Positions 9,558 through 17,929 of a DNA stretch of 64,000 bases are shown one piece after another (within the stretch, counting starts at the first letter, position 1; each line of letters starts with the position of its first letter). Location: assembly GCF_004025325.1 (NCBI RefSeq), contig NZ_RSFE01000003.1:310001-374000 (forward strand), in the 5' to 3' direction. The notes under the pieces were generated by a model. The model did not search any database, was not told the origin of the DNA, and saw nothing but the letters and a program-made list of their open reading frames with translations. The DNA comes from Pseudidiomarina gelatinasegens (GTDB lineage Bacteria; Pseudomonadota; Gammaproteobacteria; Enterobacterales; Alteromonadaceae). The position numbers and the translations under genes are program-made.

Positions 9558-11798
9558 TCAGTCTTGATTTTCGGCAGTAATTGCGTCAACGCGCTGCAAT
9601 CCACGCGGTAATTTATTGCCGCGACGCCCACGTTCACCGCGGTAATGCTCGAGATCAGACGGTTTTAACGTCAATTTACGTTTGCCTGCCAATAAAGTAA
9701 TCGGCATATCAGCTGGAACTACAGCTGCGGCAACAACATATTCCTCACGTGATTGGGCACGTAATGTCGGAATACTTATCATCTTATTCCCTTTACCTTT
9801 AGATAATTCAGGTAAATCTTTAACTGGGAACAGCAACATTCTGCCTTCGTTAGAAACCACTGCAAGCAGATCAGATTCAACATCATTCACCGTGCTAGGC
9901 GGCAATATTTTTGCGCCTGTTGGTAAATTCAATACGGCCTTACCGTTTTTATTGCGACTGACTAAATCACCAAATTTACAAATAAAGCCGTAGCCAGCAT
10001 CGGATGCTAATAGGTAACGTTGCTCGTCTTTAGCCATCAACACTTGATCGACGGTTTCACCCGCAACCATGCTAAAACGCCCCGTTAATGGCTCACCTTG
10101 GGTTCTGGCTGATGGTAATAAATGCGCTTCACAAGAGAAACTTCGCCCAGAACTGTCAATGAAGACAACCTGTTGGTTGCTCTTGCCTTGCGCGTGCGCC
10201 AAAAAGCTATCGCCCGATTTATACGCTAAGTTGGTTCCGTCAACATCATGGCCCTTGGCCGCGCGTACCCAGCCTTTTTTCGACAACACAACAGTAACTT
10301 GCTCGGCTGGAGTAAGGTCGCGCTCACTTAACGCCTTGGCTTCTTGACGCTCAACCAATGGCGAACGGCGATCGTCGCCATACTTTTCTGCATCCGCTAA
10401 AATCTCTTTGCGAATCAGCGTCTTCATACGGCGATCAGAGCCCAGCAACAATTCAAGTTGCTGACGTTCCTTTTCAAGCTCATCTTGCTCACCCTTTAGC
10501 TTGAACTCTTCAAGTTTCGCTAAATGGCGTAATTTCAATTCAAGAATGGCTTCAGCTTGCGTATCGGTAAGCCCAAAGCGGCTCATCAACTCTTGTTTAG
10601 GTTCATCTTCATGACGAATAATTGCGATTACTTCATCAATATTAAGATAGGCAATCAACAAACCTTCTAAGATATGCAGGCGCGCTAATATCTTATCTAG
10701 CCGATGTTGAAGCCTGCGCGTTACCGTATGCTGGCGGAACTGCAGCCATTCTTTAAGTACCGTTAAAATCGATTTAACTTGCGGCCGGCCATCAAGGCCA
10801 AGCATATTCAGATTAACGCGGTAACTTTTTTCTAAATCGGTGGTCGCAAACAAATGTTGCATCATCTGTTCAATATCCACGCGATTAGAACGCGGAATAA
10901 TAACTAAGCGGGTCGGATTCTCATGGTCTGACTCATCACGTAAATCGGTTACCATCGGTAACTTTTTCGCTTGCATCTGTCCGGCAATTTGCTCAAGTAC
11001 TTTGGCGCCTGAAGCTTGATGAGGCAGCGCGGTTATCACCACTTCACCATCTTCCATGTGATACTTCGCCCGCATGCGAATCGTACCGCGGCCGGATTCA
11101 TAGATTTTTACGATTTCGTGGTGTGGCGTAATCACTTCAGCGTCAGTTGGATAATCCGGCCCGTGCATGTGTTCCATAACATCAGCAAGATCAGCCGTCG
11201 GCTTTTCCAACAACATTGCACAGGCTTGCGCAACTTCGCGCGCGTTGTGGGGTGGAATATCTGTCGCCATACCAACCGCAATACCGGTTACACCATTCAA
11301 CAAAATATGAGGTAAGCGCGCCGGCAACATTCGCGGCTCTTTCATCGTGCCGTCGAAGTTAGGTGTCCAGTCAACGGTTCCCTGGCCGAGTTCGCTCAGC
11401 AATACTTCGCTAAAGCGAGACAACCGCGCTTCGGTATATCGCATCGCAGCAAATGATTTCGGGTCATCCGGTGAACCCCAGTTCCCCTGTCCGTCAACCA
11501 ACGGATAGCGGTATGAAAACGGCTGGGCCATCAATACCATGGCTTCATAACAGGCGCTGTCGCCGTGCGGGTGGAATTTACCTAACACATCACCCACGGT
11601 ACGCGCTGACTTTTTGTATTTCGCTAAAGCGGAAAGTCCAAGCTCTGACATCGCATAGATTATGCGGCGTTGCACCGGCTTGAGGCCGTCACCAATATGT
11701 GGAAGCGCACGGTCCATGATCACGTACATGGAGTAATTTAAATAAGCGTCTTCGGTAAATCGGCGCAGTGGTATTTGTTCTAAAGCATCCATAGACAT
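9558..11798 (-). CDS. parC: DNA topoisomerase IV subunit A (ParC)
   Basis: Breakage-reunion subunit of topoisomerase IV, which decatenates daughter chromosomes. The active-site tyrosine is Tyr121 in the RYTEARL motif. The quinolone-resistance-determining region reads [12 protein letters not shown] with Ser81 and Glu85, equivalent to the susceptible Ser80/Glu84 of E. coli. The C-terminal beta-pinwheel contains the GYGF, KGKGNK and GERGRRG blades. At 746 residues it matches the family. It is 14 bp downstream of parE; the start is preceded by AAGGAG overlapping the parE stop region. Confidence 0.97.
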   Translation of the reverse strand: MSMDALEQIPLRRFTEDAYLNYSMYVIMDRALPHIGDGLKPVQRRIIYAMSELGLSALAKYKKSARTVGDVLGKFHPHGDSACYEAMVLMAQPFSYRYPLVDGQGNWGSPDDPKSFAAMRYTEARLSRFSEVLLSELGQGTVDWTPNFDGTMKEPRMLPARLPHILLNGVTGIAVGMATDIPPHNAREVAQACAMLLEKPTADLADVMEHMHGPDYPTDAEVITPHHEIVKIYESGRGTIRMRAKYHMEDGEVVITALPHQASGAKVLEQIAGQMQAKKLPMVTDLRDESDHENPTRLVIIPRSNRVDIEQMMQHLFATTDLEKSYRVNLNMLGLDGRPQVKSILTVLKEWLQFRQHTVTRRLQHRLDKILARLHILEGLLIAYLNIDEVIAIIRHEDEPKQELMSRFGLTDTQAEAILELKLRHLAKLEEFKLKGEQDELEKERQQLELLLGSDRRMKTLIRKEILADAEKYGDDRRSPLVERQEAKALSERDLTPAEQVTVVLSKKGWVRAAKGHDVDGTNLAYKSGDSFLAHAQGKSNQQVVFIDSSGRSFSCEAHLLPSARTQGEPLTGRFSMVAGETVDQVLMAKDEQRYLLASDAGYGFICKFGDLVSRNKNGKAVLNLPTGAKILPPSTVNDVESDLLAVVSNEGRMLLFPVKDLPELSKGKGNKMISIPTLRAQSREEYVVAAAVVPADMPITLLAGKRKLTLKPSDLEHYRGERGRRGNKLPRGLQRVDAITAENQD

Positions 11799-11812
11799 GC
11801 GTGTGCTTCTCC

Positions 11813-13705
11813 TTATAGCTCAGCCAAGTCGACTAAGTTACCTTTACTTTCTAGCCATTCTCGACGGTCGCCCGAACGCTTTTTAGCCAATAACATATCC
11901 ATTAACTCTTCAGTCGCTTCGGGTTCATCAACGGTCAGTTGCACCAAACGACGCGTATTCGGGTCCATTGTGGTTTCACGTAACTGCAGTGGGTTCATTT
12001 CACCCAAACCTTTGAAGCGCTGTACGTTAACTTTGCCCTTTTTCTTCTCAGCTTCGATACGGTCCAAAATGCCCTGTTTTTCACCTTCATCTAGCGCGTA
12101 AAAAACCTCTTTGCCCACGTCAACGCGGTACAATGGCGGCATCGCCACATAGATATGGCCATGATCCACAAGCGGTCTGAAATGCTTAACGAATAATGCA
12201 CACAATAAGGTGGCGATATGCAAGCCATCGGAGTCGGCGTCAGCAAGAATGCATATTTTGCCATAGCGCAGCTGTTCTAAATCGTCAGAGTCTGGGTCTA
12301 CGCCTAACGCGACGGAGATATCGTGAATTTCCTGCGAGCCTAAAATTTGATCGGATTCAACTTCCCAAGTGTTCAGTATCTTTCCGCGCAGCGGCATTAC
12401 CGCCTGAAAATCGCGGTCGCGTGCTTGTTTGGCTGATCCGCCAGCAGAGTCACCCTCAACCAAAAATAATTCGCCACGAGCCGGGTCCTGCGTTGCACAA
12501 TCGGTTAATTTTCCCGGTAACGCTGGCCCTTGGGTAACTTTTTTACGCACCACTTTTTTGCTCGCGCGCATCCGGCGCTGCGCGTTGTTGATACATAAAT
12601 CAGCGAGCAGTTCAGCTTGCTCGGTATGTTCATTCAACCATAAGCTAAACGCGTCTTTCACCACACCAGAAACGAACGCAGCACATTGTCGTGACGATAA
12701 ACGTTCTTTGGTTTGCCCCGCAAATTGTGGGTCTTGCATCTTCACCGACAAGATATATGCACAGCGATCCCAGATATCTTCTGGGGTTAAGCGTACGCCG
12801 CGCGGTAATAAATTACGAAACTCACAAAAGTCACGCATCGCGTCTAACAATCCCTGGCGTAAACCATTGGCGTGCGTGCCACCTTGTGGCGTTGGAATAA
12901 GGTTCACATAACTCTCAGTGACGCTTTCGCCACCCTCAGGCAACCAAGTCACCGCCCAGTCAACTGCCTCTTCATTGCCAGCGAAAGCGCCAATGAACGG
13001 CTCTTCGGGTAATGTAGGTAACTCTTGAACAGACTCAACCAAATAGTCACGCAGACCATCTTCGTACAGCCAAGTTTGTTCTTCGTCGTCAACTAAATTA
13101 CGGAAGGTAATTTTCAAACCTGGGCACAGTACCGCTTTGGCGCGTAAAAGATGCGTAAGTTTAAGTACTGAAAATTTCGATGAATCAAAATACTTCGGGT
13201 CTGGCCAAAAATGTAGGCTGGTTCCTGTATTGCGTTTACCAACGGTACCGGTCACCGTTAAATCGGTAACTTTGTCGCCGTTTTCGAAAGCCATCTCATA
13301 AACTTGGCCATCGCGCTTCACCGTCACATCAACACGCGTTGATAACGCGTTAACCACTGAAATACCTACCCCGTGCAAACCACCAGAGAATTTATAGCTT
13401 TTGTTTGAAAATTTCCCCCCGGCATGCAGTTTGGTCATGATCAACTCTACCCCGGGAACACCTTCCTCGGGGTGAATATCAACTGGCATACCACGGCCGT
13501 CATCCTGAACTTCTAAGGACTGATCGGGGTACAAGATCACAATCATCTCACGTGCATGCCCAGCAAGAGCTTCATCGACACTGTTATCGATAACTTCTTG
13601 ACCAAGATGGTTGGGGCGCGTGGTATCGGTGTACATTCCCGGCCTGCGACGGACCGGTTCGAGGCCGTTGAGGACCTCTATCGCATCGGCTTTGTAATCT
13701 GACAT
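11813..13705 (-). CDS. parE: DNA topoisomerase IV subunit B (ParE)
   Basis: ATPase subunit of topoisomerase IV. The N-terminal GHKL fold has [13 protein letters not shown] (catalytic Glu and Mg-binding Asn), DDGRGMPVD and [16 protein letters not shown] transducer domain follows, then the TOPRIM domain with [17 protein letters not shown] and the ILADADSDG acidic triad. I choose ATG 13705 ([17 protein letters not shown]), which fits E. coli ParE. The longer reading from GTG 13729 adds eight unconserved residues and has no ribosome-binding site. It has 630 residues. nudF, yqiB and yqiA lie upstream on the same strand. Confidence 0.97.
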   Translation of the reverse strand: MSDYKADAIEVLNGLEPVRRRPGMYTDTTRPNHLGQEVIDNSVDEALAGHAREMIVILYPDQSLEVQDDGRGMPVDIHPEEGVPGVELIMTKLHAGGKFSNKSYKFSGGLHGVGISVVNALSTRVDVTVKRDGQVYEMAFENGDKVTDLTVTGTVGKRNTGTSLHFWPDPKYFDSSKFSVLKLTHLLRAKAVLCPGLKITFRNLVDDEEQTWLYEDGLRDYLVESVQELPTLPEEPFIGAFAGNEEAVDWAVTWLPEGGESVTESYVNLIPTPQGGTHANGLRQGLLDAMRDFCEFRNLLPRGVRLTPEDIWDRCAYILSVKMQDPQFAGQTKERLSSRQCAAFVSGVVKDAFSLWLNEHTEQAELLADLCINNAQRRMRASKKVVRKKVTQGPALPGKLTDCATQDPARGELFLVEGDSAGGSAKQARDRDFQAVMPLRGKILNTWEVESDQILGSQEIHDISVALGVDPDSDDLEQLRYGKICILADADSDGLHIATLLCALFVKHFRPLVDHGHIYVAMPPLYRVDVGKEVFYALDEGEKQGILDRIEAEKKKGKVNVQRFKGLGEMNPLQLRETTMDPNTRRLVQLTVDEPEATEELMDMLLAKKRSGDRREWLESKGNLVDLAEL

Positions 13706-13761
13706 GCGCTTATTTATCTCGTGTTGCACGGAATCGTTATTATAGGAATGCCCATATACTG

Positions 13762-14343
13762 TTACAGGACGTTTAGAAACTCAAGCGCCGCGGGTAGGTA
13801 GCGAGGAAAATCAACAAAACTATGATCCCCACTTTGCTCCACGATCATGCGTTGATTCTGATAGTAATCACGGGCTTGACGATAATCGAGACGTTCATCA
13901 CCTGCTTGCAATAAAACCAATAAATCAGCCTGTTCATCAAATTGACGCTCGGCATCCATCAATACCTCACGGTCACTCATATCAAGGTGATAGATTTCTT
14001 GTGTATAAGGATGCTGCCGTTCGATGGCCTCTTCAGGCATCCAGTTGTATGGCCTTACCGCTGGGTTGATAAGCACACCCCGAACTTTCTGTTGCTGAAC
14101 GCGCCAAATTTGGCTCACAACGTAATGCGTCCAAAAACCACCTAAGGAGCTTCCCATGACCGCAGTTAATGGCTGGTGAGCAATCACCTGATCAAGATAG
14201 TCACGTATTGCCGCCATCTTCACCGGCTGTTGCGGCGCAACAAGTATTCGCTCATCCACGCCTCGTGCAGCTAAATACTGTTGTGTTTGAATGATTTTTA
14301 AACTTTGTGGTGAACTCTCAAATCCATATAAGTAAAGCAGCAA
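13762..14343 (-). CDS. yqiA: YqiA-family esterase
   Basis: Small alpha/beta-hydrolase esterase, 193 residues. It starts LYLYGFESSPQS (the family's HG-like oxyanion region), carries the nucleophile elbow GSSLGG, a later Asp in the AGDERLDYRQA segment, and the catalytic His near GDHSF. The E. coli homologue cleaves palmitoyl-CoA and nitrophenyl esters in vitro. The start is a TTG (14343) with AGGAG nine bases upstream, inside the yqiB 3' end. The gap to yqiB is 3 bp. In E. coli cpdA lies between yqiB and yqiA; here nothing does. Confidence 0.9.
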   Translation of the reverse strand: MLLYLYGFESSPQSLKIIQTQQYLAARGVDERILVAPQQPVKMAAIRDYLDQVIAHQPLTAVMGSSLGGFWTHYVVSQIWRVQQQKVRGVLINPAVRPYNWMPEEAIERQHPYTQEIYHLDMSDREVLMDAERQFDEQADLLVLLQAGDERLDYRQARDYYQNQRMIVEQSGDHSFVDFPRYLPAALEFLNVL

Positions 14344-14346
14344 CGG

Positions 14347-14787
14347 TTAAATCTCCTGCAGGTGGCCACGCTCTCGAATCAGCTGTATCCACTCCTGTAA
14401 AAAATAGTTCACTTGGTGTTTTTCGTCGGCATGATGCATTTTCGGGTTAGGCACATCGTAGCTGGCCTGGAGTCGCGCCACGCCCTGACTGCGGATAACC
14501 TCCGCCAATTGCGCATCATGGTATAACCGAACATCCAATTGCGTTTCTTTTAATCCTGGCAGTTGTTGCACTAAAGCTTGCTGTTCAATGCGAACTTCCG
14601 TGGTATAAGGCGCCGCCTCTAACACAGTTAATGCAAAGCGCAGCTGATGCCCCACTTTGATTACCAGGGAACCCGACTGTCGGACACTTTCAACAAGTGG
14701 CCTCAAAGCAGCATAATTCATTGCCGCTAAGCGTTGCAAAGCGGCCAAATCAAACTTGTAGCGTCGGAGCTTAACGTCTGTAGTCAT
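14347..14787 (-). CDS. yqiB: DUF1249 protein YqiB
   Basis: 146-residue protein of the DUF1249 family, of unknown function. It has no signal peptide or membrane segment. Diagnostic features shared with E. coli YqiB are DVRLYHDAQLAEV, the YDVPNPKMHHADEKHQVN block and the C-terminal LQEWI. Its ATG overlaps the nudF stop as ATGA, which indicates translational coupling. The nudF-yqiB-yqiA-parE order is strongly conserved in gammaproteobacteria, apart from the absent cpdA. Confidence 0.9.
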   Translation of the reverse strand: MTTDVKLRRYKFDLAALQRLAAMNYAALRPLVESVRQSGSLVIKVGHQLRFALTVLEAAPYTTEVRIEQQALVQQLPGLKETQLDVRLYHDAQLAEVIRSQGVARLQASYDVPNPKMHHADEKHQVNYFLQEWIQLIRERGHLQEI

Positions 14788-15389
14788 ACATCCTCAAACT
14801 GACGTTTGTGTAGTTGCAACCATTGTAGCCCAATCACACTCGCAGCATTGTTAATTTTTCCTTGCTCTAACAACTGCACAACGTCAGAAAATGGCAGTAC
14901 GTGAACTCTGATGTCTTCGTTTTCGGTCTCCAAACCAGCGTGTCGTAATGCTTTGCTACTATCGACTAACGCAATATAAATTGAAATTTGTTCGGTACAT
15001 CCGCCCGGTGTTGAAAGGTAGGTCAGCGCATAATGCAAACTTTCGGTAGTTAACCCCGATTCTTCTGCTAACTCCCTATGAGCAACCTGTTCTGGCGACT
15101 CATCATCGCTGTCAAACATCCCGGCCACAAATTCAAGCAACCAAGGCGATTGGTCTGTATCAAGTGCACCTACGCGAAATTGCTCGAGTACCACCAAGGC
15201 ATCGCGTTTCGGGTCGTAAGGCAATACCACTACAGCGTGCCCGCGGTCCATTACTTCGCGCTCAAATACAGCAGACCAATCACCGTCAAACAGCCGGTGC
15301 TGCAAGGTTAACTTGAACACGTTAAGAAACCCTTCACGAAGCGGTTGCTTCTTTATAATTTTCACATCACTTTGATTATATTTTTGCAC
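14784..15389 (-). CDS. nudF: ADP-ribose pyrophosphatase NudF
   Basis: Nudix hydrolase that splits ADP-ribose to AMP and ribose-5-phosphate. The Nudix box is recognisable, with Gly90, Glu97, Arg105-Glu106, Glu109-Glu110 and Gly112, but there are six residues instead of five between the Gly and the first Glu (GX6E). Other NudF marks are RGHAVVVLPYDPKRD, LASPGGC-like 'LSTPGGCTEQ' and ENEDIRVHV. I prefer GTG 15389, which has AAAGG at 6-nt spacing; the upstream in-frame TTG (15395) abuts that same AGG. It is the first gene of the nudF-yqiB-yqiA-parE-parC run and is divergent from tolC. Confidence 0.93.
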   Translation of the reverse strand: MQKYNQSDVKIIKKQPLREGFLNVFKLTLQHRLFDGDWSAVFEREVMDRGHAVVVLPYDPKRDALVVLEQFRVGALDTDQSPWLLEFVAGMFDSDDESPEQVAHRELAEESGLTTESLHYALTYLSTPGGCTEQISIYIALVDSSKALRHAGLETENEDIRVHVLPFSDVVQLLEQGKINNAASVIGLQWLQLHKRQFEDV

Positions 15390-15455
15390 ATTCAACCTTT
15401 TGCTGTTGTTTAACGTCTTATGTACTCGACTTAGCGCTAATTTGATTCATAACAA

Positions 15456-15485
15456 TTGTAAAAAAAGCCCGCTTTGGCACATAAT
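15456..15485 (+). promoter_or_regulatory. Candidate sigma-70 promoter for tolC
   Basis: In the 256-bp nudF//tolC intergenic region, TTGTAA (15456-15461) and CATAAT (15480-15485) are spaced by 18 bp. Each has at least four matches to the consensus hexamers. It would give a leader of about 150 nt before the tolC ATG at 15646. I see no convincing MarA/Rob box, but did not align one systematically. Confidence 0.4.
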
Positions 15486-15645
15486 TAGTTACACTTGAAC
15501 CCATTCTGTTGCAACTGGCGCAATGCAATTAAGCGTGATTAAAAGTAAACTAGTAAACATTCACGTGTGTATGTAAAATAGCAGCCAGTTTTTGGCCAAG
15601 TTTTTGACAAGACAATGCTTTCAGATAATTAGGACACCCTAGCCC

Positions 15646-17007
15646 ATGAAAAAGCACGTATTATCAGTTTTAGTTGGCTTAACCATCAGCGCAACATCAA
15701 GTGTTGCCTATGCCGACGACCTTGCACAAGTTTTCCAACTCGCCCTGCAAAACGATCCAACCTTACAACAAGTTGATGCGCAACGTCGCGCTGCGCAAAA
15801 AGGCATCGATATCAGTAAGTCAGCCTTTTGGCCGCAAGTGAGTTTTGCTGCGGGTTACTCACGTTCTGAATCTAAACGTCCGCAGTTTGACCCAACCTCA
15901 CAACAATTTGTTACTGTCGACTCAGAAAGTCGCGGCTGGAATGCCGGTGTGAATTTATCGCAAACAGTTTTTGACATGAATGTTTGGGACCGTGCAGCGC
16001 TGAGTGAGAAACAAGCGTATCAAGCCGAAGTGAATTATTTAAGCGTACGCCAAGAGTTAATGATTCGTGTAGTGAACTCATACTTTACCGTATTGGAACG
16101 TTTAGATGACCTCGAATTTGCAACTGCCGAGAAAAAAGCAATTGAGCGCCAGCTAGAACAAACCAAACAACGTTTTTCAGTTGGTTTAACGGCCATCACT
16201 GACGTGCATGAAGCGCAAGCTCAATATGACACCTCAGTCGCTTCCGAAATCCAGGCAAAAAATGCGGTAGAAATTGCGCAAGAATCACTGCGTGAAATTA
16301 CCGGGCGTTATCATCAAGATTTAGCTGAGTTGAATACTGACTCTTTCTCGCCAGAATCTCCAATGCCACAAGATGCGCAGCAGTGGGTAAAAATTGCAGA
16401 AGATAAAAACTTGCAGCTGTTAGTTCAGCGTGTCGCTGTCGAAATCAGCGAACAGCAAATCGACCTAGCCCGCAACGGCCACCTGCCAACCGTTTCATTG
16501 TCTGCCGACTATTCGACCAATGACACCACGACAACTGCTGGTGGCATGGAAACTGATATGCCACGCATGGATTCGAACTCGATTGGGTTGTCACTGAACG
16601 TGCCATTATTCAGCGGCTTCCGCACTTCATCAGAAGTGGATCAGGCGCGTGAGAACTTTGTTGCTTCAAGCCAAGAACTTGAAGGTGTGCGTCGTAATGT
16701 TGAGCGTCAAGTTCGTAGCGCTTACTACGATGTTGTTGCCTCAATGGCGACAATTCGCGCTTTTGAACAAGCAGTGGTTTCTGCAGAAAGTGCGTTAAAA
16801 GCAACACAAACAGGCTTTGAAGTGGGTACACGTACTATTGTTGACGTACTGAACAGCACGCGCAACTTGTACAATGCACGTCGCAACCTATCAAGCGCAC
16901 GTTATGGTTACATTCGCCAGTCGTTAACCCTGAAACAAGCTTCAGGCCAGATTAGTGAACAAGATTTAGTTGCCATCAACGCAAGCTTACTTAATGAAAA
17001 TAATTGA
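15646..17007 (+). CDS. tolC: Outer-membrane efflux channel TolC
   Basis: Outer-membrane channel-tunnel of RND, ABC and MFS tripartite exporters. A Sec signal peptide (MKKHVLSVLVGLTISATSS, cleavage after AYA near residue 23) precedes two OEP repeats with the usual beta-strand and long alpha-helical pattern. Hallmarks are QTVFDMNVWDRA, the KQRFSVGLTAITDVHEAQAQYD helix of repeat 1 and TGFEVGTRTIVDVLNSTRNLYNA of repeat 2. At 453 residues it is a little shorter than E. coli TolC because the variable C-terminal tail is reduced. lpxL begins inside its last codons. Confidence 0.96.
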   Translation: MKKHVLSVLVGLTISATSSVAYADDLAQVFQLALQNDPTLQQVDAQRRAAQKGIDISKSAFWPQVSFAAGYSRSESKRPQFDPTSQQFVTVDSESRGWNAGVNLSQTVFDMNVWDRAALSEKQAYQAEVNYLSVRQELMIRVVNSYFTVLERLDDLEFATAEKKAIERQLEQTKQRFSVGLTAITDVHEAQAQYDTSVASEIQAKNAVEIAQESLREITGRYHQDLAELNTDSFSPESPMPQDAQQWVKIAEDKNLQLLVQRVAVEISEQQIDLARNGHLPTVSLSADYSTNDTTTTAGGMETDMPRMDSNSIGLSLNVPLFSGFRTSSEVDQARENFVASSQELEGVRRNVERQVRSAYYDVVASMATIRAFEQAVVSAESALKATQTGFEVGTRTIVDVLNSTRNLYNARRNLSSARYGYIRQSLTLKQASGQISEQDLVAINASLLNENN

Positions 17008-17929
17008 GAAACCCAGCTTTGAGCCACGTTTTCTTTTACCTAAATATTGGTTAACGTGGCTTAGCGTCGGCTTACTCTACACCATCTCGTGGTTGCCCTA
17101 TCGCTGGCAACTCGGGATGGGCAGAGGTTTAGGGCGGTTGCTCTATCGTTTTCTCCCACGCCGCGCAAAAATAGCACGCAGAAATCTTGAATTGTGTTTC
17201 CCGCACATGTCAGCTGCTGACATTGAGCAACTTGTACGCAAAAACATGCAGAATACAGGCATCGCTTTTTTTGAAACCGGTATGGCATGGTGGTGGCCTG
17301 ATTGGCGTATTCGCCGTAAGTTGCATGTGCACGGTGTTGAACATCTTCAGGCAGCCCAAAAAGATGGTAAAGGCGTACTGCTGCTACTCTTCCACTTTCT
17401 AAGTTTAGAAGTTCATGCACGGCTGCATGGTTTCGTGAAGCCAGCGGTAGGTCTGTATCGCCCGCATAACAATGCCGTTATGGAGTACTTACAAACATTA
17501 GGCCGTGGGCGGTCAAACAAGTACATGATTCCACGAACCGATGTCAAAAGTATGCTACAAGCGCTCAATCAAGGCGAAATTGCCGGATACCTGCCTGATC
17601 AGGATTACGGCCGTAAGCGCACTGTATTTGCACCATTATTTGAGGTTAAACAAGCGAGCACCACAACGGGCACGTTGCTATTTGCCGCTAACGCCAATTG
17701 CGCAGTGTTGCCTGTCACATGTTTCCGTCGCGACGATGGAACCGGCTATGACATGACCTATTATCCTGAGTTTGAAAACTTTCCAACTGGCGACAACGTA
17801 GCCGATGTAACCCGTGTCAATCGTATGATTGAATTTGCTATTCAGCAACGTCCGGAACAATACATGTGGATACATCGTCGTTTCAAAACACGTCCGAACG
17901 CCGACGACCCCAGTCTTTACGACGGCTAA
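16994..17929 (+). CDS. lpxL: Lipid A late acyltransferase (LpxL/HtrB family)
   Basis: Inner-membrane acyltransferase that adds a secondary acyl chain to Kdo2-lipid A from acyl-ACP. I choose ATG 16994 (MKIIEKPSFEPRFL), giving 311 residues; the earlier in-frame codon at 16970 lies deeper in tolC. One N-terminal hydrophobic span is followed by the catalytic HX4E, HFLSLE (His134, Glu139), and the family blocks VGLYRPHNN, LPDQDYG and MWIHRRFKTRP. It overlaps tolC by 14 bp, so translation may be coupled. LpxL, LpxM and LpxP paralogues are hard to separate by eye; LpxL is the closest match. Confidence 0.85.
   Translation: MKIIEKPSFEPRFLLPKYWLTWLSVGLLYTISWLPYRWQLGMGRGLGRLLYRFLPRRAKIARRNLELCFPHMSAADIEQLVRKNMQNTGIAFFETGMAWWWPDWRIRRKLHVHGVEHLQAAQKDGKGVLLLLFHFLSLEVHARLHGFVKPAVGLYRPHNNAVMEYLQTLGRGRSNKYMIPRTDVKSMLQALNQGEIAGYLPDQDYGRKRTVFAPLFEVKQASTTTGTLLFAANANCAVLPVTCFRRDDGTGYDMTYYPEFENFPTGDNVADVTRVNRMIEFAIQQRPEQYMWIHRRFKTRPNADDPSLYDG

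Noticed and set aside
12429-12911. 160-codon plus-strand open frame opposite parE
   Set aside because: Its sequence is the mirror of strongly conserved ParE codons, has no family resemblance or RBS, and several similar frames occur opposite parC, tsaD and pilU. These are shadows of codon bias.
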